NCBI RefSeq assembly: GCF_030684215.1
Contig: NZ_JAUXOV010000056.1
Location: 1-64,000 of the forward strand
From: Pseudotabrizicola sp.
Lineage (GTDB): Bacteria > Pseudomonadota > Alphaproteobacteria > Rhodobacterales > Rhodobacteraceae
Reading direction: 5' to 3'
DNA: 64,000 nucleotides
Shown: positions 9,660 through 16,903 of the stretch, in pieces
How the letters are laid out: each line of letters begins with the position of its first letter
Position numbering within the stretch: position 1 is the stretch's first letter
Made by a program: the position numbers and the translations under genes
Notes under the pieces: model-generated
The model's database searches: none
Told to the model about the DNA's origin: nothing
The model's input: only the letters and a program-made list of their open reading frames with translations

Positions 9660-10091
9660 TCACCTTCGCTGCTTCGTGATCAGATTCATTGCAAACCTCA
9701 GCGCCGCTCTGTGTTCCTGAGTCAATCCTTCGGTCAATCGATCTTCCACTGCCGTCATGGCTTTCCTGGCGGGCAGCAACCGGTCTAGGCCATCTGGGCA
9801 GAGTGAAATCAGAATACTGCGTGCGTCCGTGGGGTCCGGCACACGAGAAACAAGGCCATCGCGTTCTGCCCGTTTCAGGCTCAGCGTAATTGTCGACGTC
9901 TCGACGTCCAGTGCCCGAGCTATAACCGCCGGACGAAGATCACCTGTTCGGTCCAGAAGGTCGATGATCGCAAACTGGGCAGGTGCGAGGCTAAAGGGTG
10001 CCAAGGCTTCTGCGAACTCGCGCTCCACAATGCGTGCCGCCAGGATCAGAAGGCTGATGAGAGGCGCTTGAACCTCTTCTTGTTCCTGCAT
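9660..10091 (-). CDS. MarR-family transcriptional regulator
   Basis: A 143-residue winged-helix protein. An N-terminal dimerisation helix is followed by LAPAQFAIIDLLDRTGDLRP, a recognition helix around RALDVETSTITLSLKRAERDG, and the wing D-P-T-D-A-R-S, which is the classic MarR DxRxx wing. C-terminal helices follow. The start at 10091 is preferred over ATG 10112 because GAGGTAGCGGC precedes it. It is divergent from the nuclease/AAA+ operon. Two palindromes in the shared intergenic region flank the forward promoter, which suggests that it represses that operon and possibly itself. The ligand is unknown. Confidence 0.88.
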   Translation of the reverse strand: MQEQEEVQAPLISLLILAARIVEREFAEALAPFSLAPAQFAIIDLLDRTGDLRPAVIARALDVETSTITLSLKRAERDGLVSRVPDPTDARSILISLCPDGLDRLLPARKAMTAVEDRLTEGLTQEHRAALRFAMNLITKQRR

Positions 10092-10156
10092 GCCGCTACC
10101 TCTGCCCCCCATGATTCCACGTAGTTCCCTCCTTATGCACTAATGCGCACAAAATC

Positions 10157-10211
10157 GCTAGCATGCTATTGACAAGACGGCATCTTGCATCCATATTGCT
10201 AGCATACTAGC
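10157..10211 (+). promoter_or_regulatory. Sigma-70-type promoter flanked by two MarR-like palindromes
   Basis: TTGACA at 10169-10174 and CATATT at 10192-10197 are separated by exactly 17 bases and point at the downstream operon. The palindrome GCTAG-N4-CTAGC at 10198-10211 covers the expected transcription start. A related copy, GCTAG-N4-CTATT at 10157-10170, overlaps the upstream edge of the -35 box. Copies are 41 bases apart, close to four helical turns. This is a textbook repressor arrangement, and the adjacent MarR gene is the obvious candidate. Binding is inferred. Confidence 0.7.
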
Positions 10212-10279
10212 GTTTCTTTTGGAGCATCCTGGATGGACCCCTGCAAACTATCGACCCAGACAAGCGAGGATCAGGCATC

Positions 10280-11551
10280 ATGTTGAGACACCCTTGCGAA
10301 ATGTCACGATCCATTACTCTGGTACGGGCGATGGTGAATGGCGACACCGCACCGAAATCCGTTGCTGGCATCCTGAACAGCGCTTCTGCCGAGGCCCTCG
10401 CCCTGATGCGTTTTTTGCCTCATTCTTGCGGCCATTGCGGCGGGCGGGTGAACCTCCGCGTCCAATCTGTCGGAACTTCCGGCACGACCGGCGGTCTACG
10501 TGCATACTTCGCACATGCCGTGGATGAAGGTGTCGGGTGCCCCGCAGTCACACAGGATGCCTGTCGGGCCGACGAGATCGGCGCGACCATGTTTGGTGGA
10601 AAACAGGAAGGCCCGCGCCATCGGCAAATGAAAGATATGATGTTGGCGGCAGCTGCGGCTGATGCGGCCGTGACCTTCGCACAAGCTGAGGTGTATCTGA
10701 CATACGGCAATGCTGGCCGACGTCCCGACGTCGTCGTCGGGATCAACGATCAGCTTGTATGCTGTGACATTCAACTTGCGCCGCCGCCTCGCATCACGAT
10801 CAGCGGGAGGACAGCCTTCTATGAACCGGCATGCTTTAGGCATGCCTGGGTTCTTGACGGAGCTGCCTTGGATCGCGTCAATCTACAGCCGTTCCAGGAT
10901 CTGCTCTGGCGGCAAGGCGGTCGCACCTTAGCATTTGACGAGGAATGCTTGGAGAAATCCGTGTCTTCCAAAGCGCTCACGTTCAAGCTTGTCACCATCA
11001 CGGATGAAGGGAACCTGATCACGACGGCATGGCATTGGGTCCAGGGGGACGACCTCCTGGCGTGCCTTGGCATGTCGCCCACCGACACAGGCACAGCCAA
11101 GGACTTTCTCTCACAGGCGTTTCTTGCTGCCCTCGCATCGACCGATCGTGCTGACCTGCAACGCTGGTACGAAGCAGTGGGGCCGGACCTCGGACTCTCC
11201 GACTGGAATGCGTTCAGGGTAGATGGCCTGCGCCCGCTGCTCGGCGCTCTTGCATCGGTCCTGGCAAGCGAAGTGCGGGATGGCTCTGCGCGCCGCCCGT
11301 CTGAAGTCACCGCCGTAGTTCACAATGCTCTGACGACAGGCCTGTCCGACGGCCGACATCTGTGGGCGCCTATTATCACCATGGCCATGAAGCGGCGGGC
11401 CGAGCTGCCCAACGCAGTGGGATTCGGCCTCAAGACCGCGGCCATGATCGACCGCGCCAGCCGATGCCATGATCCCGCAGAGTTCAACCGCAGGATCGAC
11501 GTGTGGCGTCCCTTGCTGTTGCGCCTCGTCCCGGCGCTTGCGTTGCCGTAA
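10280..11551 (+). CDS. CoiA-like protein: zinc finger plus PD-(D/E)XK-type nuclease fold
   Basis: A 423-residue protein. Residues about 49-95 give a Cys/His finger: C-G-H-C, then AYFAHAVDEGVGCP, matching the CxxC...HFxH...C pattern at the start of CoiA/DUF6035-like proteins. Next come EGPRHRQMKDMML and GRRPDVVVGINDQLVCCDIQ, laid out like the H-x-x-x-K, D and (D/E)-x-Q elements of that nuclease-like superfamily. The second acidic position is Asp here. The C-terminal 200 residues are unfamiliar. CoiA proper acts in competence; distant relatives are scattered in mobile regions with unknown roles. It is the first gene after the MarR-flanked promoter, with a leader of about 75 bases. Confidence 0.7.
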   Translation: MLRHPCEMSRSITLVRAMVNGDTAPKSVAGILNSASAEALALMRFLPHSCGHCGGRVNLRVQSVGTSGTTGGLRAYFAHAVDEGVGCPAVTQDACRADEIGATMFGGKQEGPRHRQMKDMMLAAAAADAAVTFAQAEVYLTYGNAGRRPDVVVGINDQLVCCDIQLAPPPRITISGRTAFYEPACFRHAWVLDGAALDRVNLQPFQDLLWRQGGRTLAFDEECLEKSVSSKALTFKLVTITDEGNLITTAWHWVQGDDLLACLGMSPTDTGTAKDFLSQAFLAALASTDRADLQRWYEAVGPDLGLSDWNAFRVDGLRPLLGALASVLASEVRDGSARRPSEVTAVVHNALTTGLSDGRHLWAPIITMAMKRRAELPNAVGFGLKTAAMIDRASRCHDPAEFNRRIDVWRPLLLRLVPALALP

Positions 11552-11636
11552 CACCAAGCCACTCCCAAACAAACACGTCAACCTCAACCCGGTCTCACGG
11601 GCCGAACTCTCACACCTAAAATTCAAGGAAAACATC

Positions 11637-11798
11637 ATGTTTCAAGCTGATCCTCACCCCCGCCTGACGCCCCAAAATGACCGTCGCGATGCTGCCCGCG
11701 CGGATGCACAGTTCTCGTTTAATGTGGACGCGATGCTTTCACGCCGCCCACGCCGCCCGATTTCTCTGCCCCGCCCGCCCGCAACCCGCGGCCGCTGA
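11637..11798 (+). CDS. Small basic Pro/Arg-rich protein of unknown function (53 aa)
   Basis: It starts at ATG 11637 after AAGGAAAACATC, which is a usable Shine-Dalgarno. It sits 85 bases after the CoiA-like gene and 12 bases before the AAA+ gene, on the same strand. The first half contains D-R-R-D-A-A-R-A-D-A-Q-F. The second half is dominated by Arg and Pro, as in SRRPRRPISLPRPPATRGR. No family is recognised. Its basic tail could bind nucleic acid or present a degron to the protease encoded next, but that is speculation. It could also be non-coding leader sequence. Confidence 0.45.
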   Translation: MFQADPHPRLTPQNDRRDAARADAQFSFNVDAMLSRRPRRPISLPRPPATRGR

Positions 11799-11810
11799 AC
11801 AGGATCCCAA

Positions 11811-12794
11811 ATGAAGGATATCAAGATGAGACCATACAATACCTCCAAGATCCCGGCGTGGCACGGCTTCGCAAATTCGATGCTGGAGGCCATTTCAGAC
11901 GGCAGAAAGCCTCCGCTGGATCCAGAGACAGAAGCCCAGATCGCGGCTGAAGTTGCTGGCTTGTGGGCGATGACCCCGGCTGAGGCGTCTGTATCGCCAG
12001 AGGAAGCCGAGGCCATGGCTGCCGCCAATGAAGACCTGTTGGCCGCGGACTCCAATGGCAACACCTTGCCTGATTTGCCGGTCGATATTCCACTGACGCT
12101 GATGTGCGCACGGGTTGCGCAAGCCATTGGCAGTTCGCGCTCCGTGAGCGATCTGACCCGCCCCGGGGCGGTGACCGTGTTACAGATTGCTGACAGCGCT
12201 GATCTACCCATGTTGAGCGATGTGGTGCGAAACGGCATGATTTCGAAACGTATTCGTGTGTCGCAAACCCTGCAGCGGGCCCTTCGAGAGAAGGCCGTGC
12301 ATTGCATTTCGCTGTTCCGGGGCGAGAGTGTTGATACTTCGCCAAAGGCGGCCATTGCGCGGATCGAAGACGCCTTGGCGCTGCGCCCTGCCCTCATCGT
12401 GCTGTTGTCAGATCCGATGCTGTTGCCCAAACACTTGCGCGAGGTTCTCCCCGAACCGATCCGCCTGCCCTCCTTGACCCAGGAAGCGGTACTTTTTGCG
12501 CTGTCGAAAAGCCACTCCCGGACCGGTCGCGTCGATCGCAAAAAGATTCTGGCGCTGCTGCCCGAGGGTCAGATCCTTGCACAGCTGTCGAAGGTGCAGC
12601 TGTTCCGTGCGTTTCGCGAGCCTACGACCCTTCGGGTGGCTCAGGACCTGTCGAAGGGTACGGTTATCACCGCGACGGATCGACTTTTGGAACTTGAGGG
12701 TTCTGGAGCCCTCTACACGGTCGCCCGGCAAATCGTTGCGGATATGACGGCCTTTAAAAATGGCACGCTTCCCTGGTCCGAGGTGCCACATTGA
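11811..12794 (+). CDS. N-terminal half of an FtsH-like AAA+/M41 protein, ended by an in-frame TGA
   Basis: It starts at ATG 11811 after AGGATCCCAA. The 327-residue product has no signal peptide or membrane segment. It has an acidic Ala/Glu-rich segment (residues about 40-85) and a mixed N-domain. It ends in an LEGSG...TVARQIVADM...LPWSEVPH segment, which in related AAA+ proteases leads straight into the Walker A strand. The stop TGA (12792-12794) is in the same frame as the following coding region. Removing that one codon would give an uninterrupted 717-codon protein in which a Gly codon is expected at this site. On its own this half has no catalytic motif. Confidence 0.75.
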   Translation: MKDIKMRPYNTSKIPAWHGFANSMLEAISDGRKPPLDPETEAQIAAEVAGLWAMTPAEASVSPEEAEAMAAANEDLLAADSNGNTLPDLPVDIPLTLMCARVAQAIGSSRSVSDLTRPGAVTVLQIADSADLPMLSDVVRNGMISKRIRVSQTLQRALREKAVHCISLFRGESVDTSPKAAIARIEDALALRPALIVLLSDPMLLPKHLREVLPEPIRLPSLTQEAVLFALSKSHSRTGRVDRKKILALLPEGQILAQLSKVQLFRAFREPTTLRVAQDLSKGTVITATDRLLELEGSGALYTVARQIVADMTAFKNGTLPWSEVPH

Positions 12795-13964
12795 TTGCTG
12801 CTGAACGGCGCACCAGGAACGGGAAAAACCTATGCGGCTCAGTGCATCGCCGCTGCAACCGGATTGCCCTTTGTCGCGGCGACAGTCGGGGAATGGCAAA
12901 GCAAAGGACATTTGGGAGATATGTTGAGGGCCATGACCGCAACATTCGATGAAGCACGCCTCAAGGCTCCGTGCATCTTGTTTATCGACGAACTGGATGG
13001 CATCGGGGACCGGAAGGATACCGATAACCACGCCCGATCTTACCGCCGCCAGGTGGTCAACGAACTGCTGGCACAGATCGATGGGGTTGTCGGGTGCGAA
13101 GGGATCATGCTGGTGGGCGCAACAAACCACGCGGAAGACATCGACGCCGCTGTCTTGCGCGCAGGTCGGCTGGACATGCATGTGACCGTGCCGCTGCCCG
13201 ACGCCAAAGGCATCGAGCGCATTTTCCGTCACCATCTCGGCTCCGACACCTTTGTGGACCTTTCGCCGGTCGTGACGGCGGCACGCGGGAAAACTCCGTC
13301 TGACATCGCAGGATCCATTCGCATCGCCCGCGCCACGGCACGGGCAAGCGGCGTCCCTCTGACCCTTGGCCACATCACCGCAGCCCTGCCGCACCGTGCG
13401 GTGACCGATTCACCACTGGCACGGCGGATCGCTGTCCACGAAGCGGGACACGCACTGATCGCGCACATCCTGAAGATCGGCGACATCCACGAGCTTTCGC
13501 TCAAGGGCAATGGCGGCGAAATCCTGATCTACCGCGCGGCCTGGGAGGGCACGATCAAGACTTTCGACGACCAGATCGCATACTGCTTGGCGGGACGTGC
13601 AGCGGAAATCATCATGCTGGGGGATGCATCCGGCGGAGCTGGCGGCAGCGAAAACTCCGACCTCGCATTGGCAACCTCCTTCGCATTGCAAATGGAACGG
13701 ACGATGGGCCTCGGCCTGAACGGCCTGCTCTGGGAACCCATCGGCGCTGCTGGCCGACCGATGACCGAGGGCGAGCGGTGGAACGTGGGCCAACGACTGG
13801 AATTGCAATCAAAGCGTGCAGTTGCGCTTCTTTCCCCCCATCTTCCGATCCTGGCAGAAATCGCGAAGCGGCTCGCTGTGTCAGGTTATCTGACCGCCAA
13901 TGATATCTCTGCTTTGCTGCCAGAAATTGAGCAAACCCTCAAAGATGCGTCGGTGGATGGGTAG
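12795..13964 (+). CDS. C-terminal half of an FtsH-like AAA+/M41 protein: ATPase and zinc protease domains
   Basis: In frame with the preceding gene and directly after its TGA. A TTG follows the stop, with GAGG 11 bases ahead, so reinitiation is possible. The product has Walker A GAPGTGKT, Walker B I-L-F-I-D-E-L-D, an RAGRLD second region of homology with an arginine finger, then the M41 zinc motif H-E-A-G-H and a downstream G-G-S-E-N-S-D-L segment supplying a probable third ligand. The family unfolds and degrades proteins using ATP and zinc. The transmembrane helices of true FtsH are absent, so a soluble enzyme is expected. Started at TTG, the protein would begin only six residues before Walker A, with the preceding part of the fold supplied by the upstream half. 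Confidence 0.8.
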   Translation: MLLNGAPGTGKTYAAQCIAAATGLPFVAATVGEWQSKGHLGDMLRAMTATFDEARLKAPCILFIDELDGIGDRKDTDNHARSYRRQVVNELLAQIDGVVGCEGIMLVGATNHAEDIDAAVLRAGRLDMHVTVPLPDAKGIERIFRHHLGSDTFVDLSPVVTAARGKTPSDIAGSIRIARATARASGVPLTLGHITAALPHRAVTDSPLARRIAVHEAGHALIAHILKIGDIHELSLKGNGGEILIYRAAWEGTIKTFDDQIAYCLAGRAAEIIMLGDASGGAGGSENSDLALATSFALQMERTMGLGLNGLLWEPIGAAGRPMTEGERWNVGQRLELQSKRAVALLSPHLPILAEIAKRLAVSGYLTANDISALLPEIEQTLKDASVDG

Positions 13965-14418
13965 AAATTCTAGTTGATGGGCCGATCCGGCCGATGTACC
14001 AACTGTGGCATCAGAGTGTGGCATCACAGACTGGACCTGCGGAATTTCTTGCTTTGAAATCAAACCATTTGAAGATGGCTCCGTTCACTACCGCCGGAGC
14101 CAAAAATCTCAAGAAAAGCAGAATGTTGCAAGCAATCCCTTAGGGGTGGCACTTGGGGCTTTTGGGGTTTTCTTGCTGGCTGCCTTGGTTTTCCATACCC
14201 GGGCAGAAAATGTGGGCTGCCTCGTTCAGCACAATGCGCATGGATTGGCCTGACAAACCTGCCAGAGATATCCTTGACGCCGCCGCTGTCTTACGATCCT
14301 TTTGCGCTTGGCGGGAGGCGCGGGATCAGCCGCTATCATTTGCGCTTCATGGGCCAGTTGTTTGAACATCCGCATACAGACCCGCGGGTTGTCTGTCCGA
14401 CCAGACTAAAGGGATCCC
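13965..14418. other. Intergenic region after the AAA+/M41 operon
   Basis: About 450 bases. A GTG-started frame at 14005-14253 would encode 82 residues with one hydrophobic segment near its middle, but it has no good ribosome binding site and no family resemblance, so I do not call it. No tRNA, inverted repeat or T-tract terminator is evident. This is a plausible right boundary of the accessory region, since the next gene resembles core metabolism. Confidence 0.35.
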
Positions 14419-15948
14419 ATGAAAACGATCACGGCAGATATTGCGATCATCGGATCGGGTGTGGGCGGCAGCTCGGTTGCGCATCAGCTGGCGGGCAGTG
14501 GCGCAAAAATCCTGATTTTGGAGCGTGGCGATTTTCTGCCCAACGAGCCGCAAAACAGCGATGCCGAGGCGGTTTTTGTTCAGTCCCGCTACAAGACCCG
14601 CGAAGAATGGCAAGATGCCAAGGGCGCGCTTTATCGGCCGGGGCAGTATTATTATGTTGGCGGGCACACTAAATTCTACGGCACGGCAATGTTCCGCTTT
14701 CGCCCGCGTGATTTTGTCTCAACGATGATTGATGGCGCAGCCTCGCCGTCCTGGCCGATCAGCTACGATGACCTTGCGCCACATTATGCAAAGGCCGAGC
14801 GGCTTTACGGGGTGCGCGGGCACTCCGGGCTGGATCCGACCGAGCCGCCGCGTGCCGGTTTCCCACACGCCGCCATTCCGCACGAGCCGGTGATTGCCGC
14901 CCTTGCCGACCGGCTGCGCGGTCTGGGCCTGCATCCGTTTCCGATGCCATCTGCGGTGGATTACGGGCCGGGCGGGGCCTGCCAGCGTTGCGGCACCTGC
15001 GACGCGTTTGCCTGCCGCTATGATGCCAAGGGCGACGCAGATACCCGCGTTCTGCGCCCTTTGCTTACGCATCCCGATGTGCGGCTGGAGCGCAACGCCG
15101 AAGTAACCCGGCTGATTGTCGATGACCGGGGCCAGCGCATCATTGCGGCTGAGGTGCAGCGCGGGGGCGCAATGTTCCGCGTTGAGGCACCATTGTTTGT
15201 GCTGAGCGCGGGGGCGATCAATTCGGCCCTGATCCTGCTGCGCTCGGCCTGTGAGGCGGCTCCTGAGGGGCTGGCGAACCGGTCAGGCGTTGTCGGGCGG
15301 TATCTGATGAACCACCATCTGACCGGGATGATGGGTATCAGTCCGTTTGCGACCAATGACACGAAGTTTCCCAAAACACTGTCCGTGAACGATTTTTACC
15401 ACGGGCTGCCGGGGGATGCTGACGCGCGCGGCAATGTGCAGATGCTGGGCAATATTCAGGGCCCCATGATCCGGTCAACCTATCCGGCGATGCCACGGGC
15501 TTTGGCGAACTGGCTGGGGCGGCATTCTGTGGATGTGCTGGCGATGTCAGAAGACCTGCCAAATCCCGACAGCCGCGTGCGCCTGACCAGTGGCGGGCAG
15601 GTGGTGGTTGACTACCGCCCCGGCGGCACTGCGGCGCATGACCGCTTTGTGCGCCATGTCAGAGGCATTTTGCGCCGGGCGGGGTTTGCCGCCGTACTGC
15701 GCCATAGCTTTGGCATTCAGGCCCCATCGCACCAATGCGGCACAGTTCGAATGGGCAATGATCCGGCGTCTTCGGCGCTGGACGGGATGTGCCGCGCCCA
15801 TGATCACCCCAATCTTTATGTGGTGGATGCCGGGTTCTTCCCATCCTCTGCAGCACTGAACCCTGCGTTGACCATCGCGGCCCAAGCGCTTCGGGTCGGG
15901 GCGCATTTGCACAACACGCGCGGGCAGGATGCCGGGGCTGCGGTCTGA
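14419..15948 (+). CDS. GMC-family FAD-dependent oxidoreductase
   Basis: A 509-residue protein. The N-terminal dinucleotide-binding motif is I-I-G-S-G-V-G-G-S with a following L-E-R-G. A GGHTKFYGTAMFRFRPRDF segment is the GMC signature region. A Cys-rich C-x-x-C-G-T-C-D-A-F-A-C cluster lies near residue 195. The C-terminal S-H-Q-C-G-T-x-R-M and NLYVVDAGFFPSSAALNP segments complete the FAD site. Members oxidise alcohols or sugars. The substrate is not evident, but a sugar or polyol is likely given the neighbouring polysaccharide genes. AAAGGGATCCC precedes the ATG. It has no signal peptide, so it is cytoplasmic. Confidence 0.88.
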   Translation: MKTITADIAIIGSGVGGSSVAHQLAGSGAKILILERGDFLPNEPQNSDAEAVFVQSRYKTREEWQDAKGALYRPGQYYYVGGHTKFYGTAMFRFRPRDFVSTMIDGAASPSWPISYDDLAPHYAKAERLYGVRGHSGLDPTEPPRAGFPHAAIPHEPVIAALADRLRGLGLHPFPMPSAVDYGPGGACQRCGTCDAFACRYDAKGDADTRVLRPLLTHPDVRLERNAEVTRLIVDDRGQRIIAAEVQRGGAMFRVEAPLFVLSAGAINSALILLRSACEAAPEGLANRSGVVGRYLMNHHLTGMMGISPFATNDTKFPKTLSVNDFYHGLPGDADARGNVQMLGNIQGPMIRSTYPAMPRALANWLGRHSVDVLAMSEDLPNPDSRVRLTSGGQVVVDYRPGGTAAHDRFVRHVRGILRRAGFAAVLRHSFGIQAPSHQCGTVRMGNDPASSALDGMCRAHDHPNLYVVDAGFFPSSAALNPALTIAAQALRVGAHLHNTRGQDAGAAV

Positions 15949-16204
15949 CCATGCTGAAAAGCCCGGAAAGGCAGCCCGGTCTCTGTCAGCGGTGAAGCGG
16001 CGTAGCTTCCACAAGGCGCACGGCCGATTGTCAGTGGCGCATTCACATTGCGCCAGACCTCACAAATCGGCGTTGTGCCGGCGTGTCACTGTACAAGAGC
16101 CAGACCGATAGAGCTGGCCGCAACAAAACCACTGCACCGCGTTGGCAAGGCGACTCCCAAGCCTTACCGTGCGGATGCAGGGCCAAAAGCGCCGGGGGAG
16201 GCAG

Positions 16205-16903
16205 ATGCAGGGAAGCGAGTCGTTTGACGAGTTTGTGCTTTTCGGAAGCCGGGGGCACAGTCAGATGTTTGTCATCGTGTTGGAAGGGGTCTGGCAAGGT
16301 CGGGTCCGCCTGCGTGCCGTGGTCGATGATCTGAACAACGGATATCTGCATCCATCGCTTGGTGTTAAGGTGATTTCCGGGGCAGAGCGGGCCGCGCACC
16401 ACGCTAATCTGCCGGTCCTGCTGACGATCGGCAATGGTGAAACACGCGCCAAAATCGCCGCACGACTGGCAGAGGAAGGCGCGGTTCTGGCCACCTTCAT
16501 CAACCGGGTGCCGGAAAGGGTCGCGGCAGATGCAAAAATCGGGGCGGGCACGATTGTGGATCCGTTAACCCGGATCAGCCCCAATGTGGTGATTGGCGCC
16601 GGGGCGCAGATTTTGGCCTTGGCCATCGGGCATGACGTGACCATCGGCGATTTCGCCACTTTGGCGGCTGGCTGCATCATCAACGGCAATGTCCAGATCG
16701 GAGCCGGGGTCAACATCGGCTCTGGCGCGGTGATCTGCAACGGAACGCCCGGCAACCCGCTGCGCATCGGTGACGGCGCAACAATCGCAATGGGGGCTGT
16801 CATCATGCGCGATGTGCCGCCGGGGGCGCGGATGATGGGCAATCCGGCCATGACGGTGCGCGAATGGATGCGCTTGCAGGCTCTGGTCAGGCGACCGGGC
16901 TAA
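16205..16903 (+). CDS. NeuD/PglD-type sugar O-acyltransferase (left-handed beta-helix)
   Basis: A 232-residue protein. The N-terminal part has a P-loop-like VLFGSRGHSQMF, typical of the small nucleotide-sugar binding domain of NeuD/PglD proteins. From residue about 100 there are hexapeptide repeats (for example IGAGTIVDP, IGDFATLAAGC, IGAGVNIGSG) ending in the V-P-P-G-A-R-M-M-G-N-P-A signature. Such enzymes acetylate sugars of surface glycans. The start at 16205 is chosen because GGGGGAGGCAG lies immediately upstream; upstream ATGs lack this. The 3' end overlaps the end of the convergent glycosyltransferase by 17 bases. Confidence 0.85.
   Translation: MQGSESFDEFVLFGSRGHSQMFVIVLEGVWQGRVRLRAVVDDLNNGYLHPSLGVKVISGAERAAHHANLPVLLTIGNGETRAKIAARLAEEGAVLATFINRVPERVAADAKIGAGTIVDPLTRISPNVVIGAGAQILALAIGHDVTIGDFATLAAGCIINGNVQIGAGVNIGSGAVICNGTPGNPLRIGDGATIAMGAVIMRDVPPGARMMGNPAMTVREWMRLQALVRRPG

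Noticed and set aside
12792-12794. TGA as selenocysteine codon
   Set aside because: The expected residue at this site in the AAA+ family is Gly, no nearby SECIS-like hairpin is evident, and the site is not a redox position.
14005-14253. 82-codon frame with one hydrophobic segment
   Set aside because: GTG start without a ribosome binding site, no family resemblance; recorded only as part of the intergenic entry.
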